From NCBI GenBank assembly GCA_014584605.1, contig JACTMO010000025.1, positions 1 through 38,820 on the forward strand: DNA of 38,820 nucleotides. Direction: 5' to 3'. Position numbers and translations under genes: made by a program. The stretch is from Bacteroidota bacterium (GTDB taxonomy: Bacteria; Bacteroidota; Bacteroidia; Flavobacteriales_F; PHOS-HE28). Shown here piece by piece: positions 35,001 to 38,820 of the stretch (position 1 is the first letter of the stretch; every line of letters begins with the position of its first letter). The notes under the pieces were generated by a model. The model saw nothing but the letters and a program-made list of their open reading frames with translations. It was not told the DNA's origin and made no database searches.

Positions 35001-38000
35001 TGGACCACCACCCAGTCGGCCGATACCTGGTACCGTTGCGTGGTGACCTGCTCGGGCTTCGGCAACGCGGCCAGCACGCCGATCCAGGTGCTGATGGACA
35101 CCCCGTCCGCCTGCCTCTGCATCCCGTCCTACACGTACGGCATCCAGTCCGGTGACCTGATCAGCGAGGTGGAGATCCTGGGTACCACGCTGCTGAACAA
35201 CACCGGCACGGCCGTATCTCCGAACATCTCCTACACCTACTACACGGGTCAGCCGAACTACACGGCCAGCCTGGTGGCGGGCACCACCTACCAGATCGAG
35301 GTGACCATCGGCAGCTACGCCGGCCAGTATGTGGCCGTGTGGATGGACCTGGACGAGAACGGCATTTTCGATACCCCTGGTGAATTGGTGGGTTCCTACG
35401 GCCCGATCAATACGGCCTTCGGCTCGGCCACCTTCCCGCTCGTCATCCCCTGCAACCCGGTCCCGGGCCTGAAGCGGATGCGCGTACGGGAAGTCTGGGC
35501 CTCGATGCCGACGGACCCCTGTGCCCAATACGCTTTTGGCGAGACCGAGGACTACGACGTGACGATCCTGCCGCCGCCGCCCTGCCCCGCGCCGGGCAAC
35601 CTGCAGGCGGGCAACGCCACCGGCAGCACGGTGGACCTCACCTGGAACGTGGCCTGCACGGAAACGGCCTGGAACATCGAGTGGGGCCTTGCCGGCTTCA
35701 CGCAAGGCACGGGCACCCTGGTGGCCGTGAACACCACGCCCTTCCTGCAGCTCACCGGCCTGAGCCCCGGCGTGGCCTATGAGGCTTATGTGCAGGCGGA
35801 CTGCGCGGGCAACGGCACCAGCACCTGGGTGGGCCCTGTGGCCTTCAGCACCTGCAACGGGGTCTGCGCCGATGCCATCCCCGCCGTGCTGGGCGTGAAC
35901 ACCACCGGCCCGATCGACTGCGGCAACGGCGCCAGCAACCTGGCCTTCACGGGCGCCACGCATGCGCGTTGGTTCACCTACACGGCCACGGGCACCGGTG
36001 TGCTCACCGCTTCGGCCTGCGGCGCGGTGAACACCGGGAACAACGACACGCGCCTCACCATGCACGGCGGCACCTGCGGCTCGCTCTCGGTGCTGTCCTC
36101 CAACGACGATGGCTGCACCTGGGCCTACGGCGGCGGGGCCTACGCCAGCACCGCCTCGGTGTTCGTGACCCCCGGCCAGCAGGTGTTCATCGAGTGGGAC
36201 GACTACTGGAACCCGGCCGGCTTCACCTGGGAGCTCACCTTCGCGCCCTGCACGCCCGACCCGGCCGACCTGTGCGTGAATAAGAACCCCGCGCTCTACC
36301 CGGTCACCATCGGCAACCCCGCCCAGGTGTTCACCGGCACCCTGGATTGCCAGCAGCAGGACGGCATCTCGCCGAACCCCTTCTTGCAGGCCACCGGTTG
36401 GGAGTGGGTCGCCTTCGAGCTGACCCAGTGCGCCAACGTACACATCAGCTACTGCGGCACGGCCAACTTCCAGTACGGCGCCCTGAACATGTACGGCGAC
36501 TGCGGCACCCTGTTCATCAACTCGCAGTCCTACGAATTCACCTCTTGTGTGGACGGCAACCCGACGATCCATTTCGAGGACCTGTCCCCGGGCTACTACT
36601 ACTACCCGGTGCTGTGGTCGCTGCCGCTGGGCATGACCGGACCGTACCAGATCAACGTGACGGCCACTGCGCCCACGAACCCGTGCGCGCCGAACATCAA
36701 CTGTGCCGGGGCGCTGCCCTTGACCTGCCCGGGCTCGGTGACCGGCAATACGAACAACCAGTTCCCGACCCTGCCGGCCACGGCCTGCCCCTTCACGGGC
36801 GGCCCCACCAGCGGCGGCTCGCTCTGGTACACGTACACCGCGGCGGCCGATGAGAACATCATCCTCAGCACCTGCGGTCTGACCACCGTGTTCAACACGC
36901 GCATCAGCGTGTTCACCGGCCCGGACTGCAACACCCTGAGCTGCTACACGCTGAGCGACGACTTCGGCGGGGCCTGCACCAACCGCAGCCAGCTGGAGTT
37001 CTTCGCCCAGAGCGGCCAGACGTACTACATCGCCGTGCACAGCCCGTCGCCGTTCGATGACGGTGCCTTCGAGCTGCAAGTGGGTTGCGGAGCCGTGTGC
37101 CCGCGCCCGAGCAACGACGATTGCAGCACGCCCACGGTGCTCACGAGCTACCTGGCCGACGGCAGCGGTGTGCTGACGGGCGGTGACAACACCTGCGCGC
37201 AGAACGACGCCTTCACCACCTGCAGCCCGGTGCTCAACAACCAGGGCATGTGGTACAGCTTCAACAGCGGGGTGAACAGCATCCACGTGCTCGACCTGCT
37301 GGGCACCAGCCAGAACGGTGCGCTCACCGCCACGCAGTTGAACTACGCGCTCTTCAGCGGCACCTGCGCCAACCTGGGCGCCGCCGGTGAAGTGGCCTGC
37401 GACGACGACGGCGACGGTTACGACATCGTGCTGAGCGGTCTGACCACCAACACGGACTACCTGCTGTACGTGTACAACCCGGGCGCCACCGGCTTCGAGG
37501 GGACCTTCGAAGTGATGGTGGAACACCCGGCGCTGGACGACGCGGGCATGGGCGCCGTGCTGGCCCCGACCGGCCTGGTGTGTACCTCCTTCCTGGAGCC
37601 CCAGGTGGAGCTGATCAACTACGGGGAGAACACCCTCACCAGCGTGGACATCGTGTACGACCTGGACGGCGGCCTCACCGGTCCGTTCACCTACAACTGG
37701 ACCGGCAGCCTGCCTTACGGGGACACCGTGGTGGTGAACCTGCCCGGCTTCACGTCGCCCTACGGCACGCACACCCTGAACGTGACCACCCAGAACCCGA
37801 ACGGGCAGCCGGATGGTCTCACGGCCAACGACCTGGTGAGCGAGCCCAACATCGACGTGTCGGGTGAAACGGTGGTGGTGCGGATCACCACCGACAACGA
37901 CCCCTCGCAGATCTTCTGGGAGATCCAGGACCAGGGGCTCAACCCGGTGGCCACCTCGCCGTCCTACGGTGCGGCCAACACCACGGTCGATGTCACGAGC

Positions 38001-38621
38001 TGCCTGAGCACGCTGAACGGCAACTGCTTCAGCTTCTACCTGTACGACTTCCTGGGCGACGGCCTCAGCGGCATGGGCAACGGCAACGGCAGCTGGAGCC
38101 TGCGCACCACCGATGGACGGGTGCTGTTGGGCGACCTCTTCGACGGCACGGTGAACGGGGTGCTGACCCCCAACAGCCCGCCGGCGACCGCTGGTTACAT
38201 CAACGGCCACGAGTTCTGCCTGCCCGCCGGCCCCAGCCGGATCCAGGACGGCGAGTGCGGCATCTTCACCAACCTGCTGCAGAACAAGGTGTACGCCACC
38301 ACCGTGTCGGGCGTCACCAACTACCAGTTCGAGTTCTCGGACCCCGATGCCGGTTTCCGCCGTCGCATCGCCGTGCCGCGCAACTGGGTGAAGTTCTCCG
38401 AGATGGGGGCCTCGACCCCGCTGCCGTGCCCGGTTGCACCGGCTTGGTGGACGACATCGGTACGCCGGCCCACAGCTGCGGCGTCACCAAGACCTTCGGC
38501 GGTTCGGACAAGGTCTGGGCGCAACCCGTGGTGGGCGCCACCCAGTACCGCTTCAAGTTCGAGAACGCCGGAGAGAGCTACCTGCGCACCATCGTGCGGC
38601 CCAACTACATCTGCCCGCTGA
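32010..38621 (+). CDS. Giant secreted GEVED / fibronectin-III / PPC multidomain protein (frame broken near its end)
   Basis: The frame reads 2203 aa from the ATG at 32010 (an alternative ATG at 32031 gives a better signal-peptide n-region). The signal peptide ends near GGTARAQ. Four Ig-like plus GEVED modules (hallmark GWGETEDYCVNVT) start at about residues 149, 417, 685 and 938. The first two are near-identical 268-aa copies. A fibronectin-III-like domain (about 1192-1285) and several PPC-like domains (LWYTYTAAADENIILSTCG) follow, then further beta-rich repeats. After about 38432 this frame gives an Arg/Ser/Pro-rich tail unlike the rest and stops at 38621. The true protein continues in another frame (see 38432-38820). 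It is predicted to be T9SS-exported and surface-bound. Function unknown, probably adhesive. Confidence 0.85.
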   Translation: MNCRPDPMTPRRTRWWCIPIVATALLTLAGGTARAQCTNTSSYGSATAAGMLVGETRNFSTCSYRSEYSTLSNAVIGNLYTFTLVGGGYITVHSGTYNGPVLAHGPSPLSGVIADNATLYPHWNVNASCATDAGCKTTQVTNNGPSSTCSGTPNSGTASGPANVCTGSTPTLSATGLTLGVGISYQWEESPDGVFAWADVIGGSGATTPNYTTSPVMGARHFRIRTICSAGPDTAWSNVVSMSTFSDNCQCAAYPSVFASYTADEDISNVTVGTLNNSSDCISPAPGTGSLVQRYANYTGWVAAPDLEQASTVNFSLTMTTCNNNYDNGFQLYIDWNQDGDFLDAGEQVYNQPTSANGNHTKTGSFVVPIAASLGSTRMRVVVVEGTFPTGTNYAHTTYGWGETEDYCVNVTAAAGCVGVPNNGTASGPANVCDGTTAALSATGLSFGLNINYQWEESPDGLSGWGDVIGGSGATTPNYTTSPVSGTRHFRIRTICTTGPDTAWSNVVTVSSFTDACQCAAYPLVFASYTADEDISNVTVGTLNNSSDCTNPAPGAGSLVQRYANYTGFVAAPDLQQASTVNFSLTMTTCNSNYNNGFQLYIDWNQDGDFQDADEQVYSQTTVTNGNHTETGSFVVPITASLGSTRMRAVVVEGTFPNVTNFAHTTYGWGETEDYCVNVTAASACSAPPTPGSTTGPASICPGVSFTLGLQNLPSESGITYQWYVSTDGGLTYSPVGSNLPTYDATQTVASWYYCDVTCTNPGGGTTQSTPIEVTMNSFMACYCTSGVGPISTIDSQVLSVNLTGVPGSINYTHACPGVAGVQDLTALTADLFLGDPYTLSVNFGTCGSNYTGVGEVWIDYDHSGSFEPGESLGTQGPASPPGLATMNFTVPLTAQVGITRMRVMQWEGGTLPLNPCGSFYYGSVMDFSVNINVSTPCSGVPTPGNTLSTETLVCANESFTLSLQNLIMGTGVSYQWETSPDNMTWSPAVGAPPSSVWTTTQSADTWYRCVVTCSGFGNAASTPIQVLMDTPSACLCIPSYTYGIQSGDLISEVEILGTTLLNNTGTAVSPNISYTYYTGQPNYTASLVAGTTYQIEVTIGSYAGQYVAVWMDLDENGIFDTPGELVGSYGPINTAFGSATFPLVIPCNPVPGLKRMRVREVWASMPTDPCAQYAFGETEDYDVTILPPPPCPAPGNLQAGNATGSTVDLTWNVACTETAWNIEWGLAGFTQGTGTLVAVNTTPFLQLTGLSPGVAYEAYVQADCAGNGTSTWVGPVAFSTCNGVCADAIPAVLGVNTTGPIDCGNGASNLAFTGATHARWFTYTATGTGVLTASACGAVNTGNNDTRLTMHGGTCGSLSVLSSNDDGCTWAYGGGAYASTASVFVTPGQQVFIEWDDYWNPAGFTWELTFAPCTPDPADLCVNKNPALYPVTIGNPAQVFTGTLDCQQQDGISPNPFLQATGWEWVAFELTQCANVHISYCGTANFQYGALNMYGDCGTLFINSQSYEFTSCVDGNPTIHFEDLSPGYYYYPVLWSLPLGMTGPYQINVTATAPTNPCAPNINCAGALPLTCPGSVTGNTNNQFPTLPATACPFTGGPTSGGSLWYTYTAAADENIILSTCGLTTVFNTRISVFTGPDCNTLSCYTLSDDFGGACTNRSQLEFFAQSGQTYYIAVHSPSPFDDGAFELQVGCGAVCPRPSNDDCSTPTVLTSYLADGSGVLTGGDNTCAQNDAFTTCSPVLNNQGMWYSFNSGVNSIHVLDLLGTSQNGALTATQLNYALFSGTCANLGAAGEVACDDDGDGYDIVLSGLTTNTDYLLYVYNPGATGFEGTFEVMVEHPALDDAGMGAVLAPTGLVCTSFLEPQVELINYGENTLTSVDIVYDLDGGLTGPFTYNWTGSLPYGDTVVVNLPGFTSPYGTHTLNVTTQNPNGQPDGLTANDLVSEPNIDVSGETVVVRITTDNDPSQIFWEIQDQGLNPVATSPSYGAANTTVDVTSCLSTLNGNCFSFYLYDFLGDGLSGMGNGNGSWSLRTTDGRVLLGDLFDGTVNGVLTPNSPPATAGYINGHEFCLPAGPSRIQDGECGIFTNLLQNKVYATTVSGVTNYQFEFSDPDAGFRRRIAVPRNWVKFSEMGASTPLPCPVAPAWWTTSVRRPTAAASPRPSAVRTRSGRNPWWAPPSTASSSRTPERATCAPSCGPTTSAR
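32454..34061 (+). repeat. Tandem 804-bp duplication inside the giant gene
   Basis: Copies 32454-33257 and 33258-34061, exactly 804 bp (268 codons) each, in frame. Both start at a Cys codon followed by GT/GV-PN-SGTASGPANVC-type sequence. Long stretches are identical at DNA level, for example around 32753-32850 versus 33557-33654, with scattered substitutions. The third module starts another 804 bp on (34062) but has diverged much further. Confidence 0.85.
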
Positions 38622-38820
38622 GCTGGGTGACCCTGCCCCTGCAGAACGGCGTCACCTACGACGTGAGCGTGGAGGTGCTGTACAACGGTCAGTGGAGCGG
38701 CTACTGCGGCCCGGTGTGCCAGGTGACCATCCTGAACCCGCCGGCCATGGCCCAGCAGCGTGATGTGCTGGCCGTGACCAACAGCGGCCTGCAGGTGTGG
38801 CCCAACCCGGTGCGCGACGG
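38432..38820 (+). CDS. C-terminal part of the giant protein in the shifted frame (partial)
   Basis: From 38432 the frame offset by -1 reads GCTGLVDDIGTPAHSCG, then VTKTFGGSDKVWAQPVVGATQ, RFKFENAGES and so on, without a stop to the window end. This is the normal continuation of the protein at 32010-38431. The last visible residues, LQVWPNPVRDG, are the start of a T9SS C-terminal sorting domain. A single missing G in CCCGGTTGC (38430-38436) would restore the frame as LPCPGCTG. Either a true frameshift or a sequencing error. The gene's real end lies beyond the window. Confidence 0.8.

Noticed and set aside
33072-38210. A 1712-codon open frame antisense to the giant adhesin gene
   Set aside because: His/Gly/Arg/Val-rich composition with no domain; it mirrors the strongly GC-biased codons of the sense gene.
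1-38820. A new defence or mobile multi-gene system
   Set aside because: No nuclease/helicase clusters, integrases, phage genes, reverse transcriptases or restriction genes are present; PriA and the EEP protein sit in ordinary contexts.

Overview
The window reads as ordinary chromosome of a GC-rich member of the Bacteroidota, probably a high-GC Flavobacteriales-type lineage. The evidence: several large secreted proteins end in type IX secretion (T9SS, Por) sorting domains or a gliding-motility CHU_C domain. GEVED, choice-of-anchor-L and PPC-like adhesin modules are present. Many genes have the phylum's -7 promoter element (TAnnTTTG or TAnnTTCG) a short way before the start codon, and Shine-Dalgarno sequences are generally absent. 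I see no phage, integrase, transposase, CRISPR array, restriction system, tRNA or rRNA.

Layout. 1-5180, minus strand: a six-gene run (5154 to 582) of mostly membrane proteins. It is led by a membrane protein and a small HTH_34-type winged-helix regulator, behind a palindromic operator/promoter (CAAAGTACTTTG plus ACTTTG-n5-CAAAGT). It continues with a DUF4173-like protein, a 167-aa membrane protein, a membrane-anchored EEP-fold hydrolase and a 224-aa membrane protein. A separate 107-aa membrane protein lies beyond. 5391-6820, minus: ZIP-family metal transporter and SAM methyltransferase, ATGA-coupled and divergent from a lipoprotein at 6885. 7807-8199: SiaC-family (DUF1987) phosphoprotein. 8359-11424, minus: a 1021-aa ABCG-type transporter with an N-terminal TerB-like region. 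11509-12833, minus: lipoprotein plus small secreted protein.

12941-18287, minus: two large exported proteins. One is a lysyl-oxidase-domain protein with a dockerin-like segment and a T9SS tail; the other is a choice-of-anchor-L / Calx-beta / PKD / CHU_C protein. 18367-20817: priA. 20824-23760, minus: a secreted lipase-like alpha/beta hydrolase, an RluA-family pseudouridine synthase and panB. 23893-26965, plus: a lipoprotein and dnaK, the latter followed by a perfect 16-bp terminator stem. 27048-27518: a gene-free region with inverted and direct repeats. 27576-30119: secreted beta-helix protein with a T9SS tail. 30311-31626: MORN_2-type repeat protein and a Spy/CpxP-like small periplasmic protein, divergently transcribed. 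32010 to the window end: a giant secreted GEVED/fibronectin/PPC multidomain protein. Its reading frame breaks near 38432, and its sorting domain begins just before the window ends.

Taken together, housekeeping genes (priA, panB, dnaK, RluA-family) are interleaved with genes that build the cell envelope and extracellular surface. The most notable protein is the bacterial lysyl oxidase homologue, which keeps the copper ligands and both cofactor-forming residues. I found no convincing new multi-gene defence or mobile system. The most open questions are the lysyl oxidase protein, two inverted-repeat-bounded non-coding elements, the recent 804-bp in-gene duplication and the frameshift in the giant gene.
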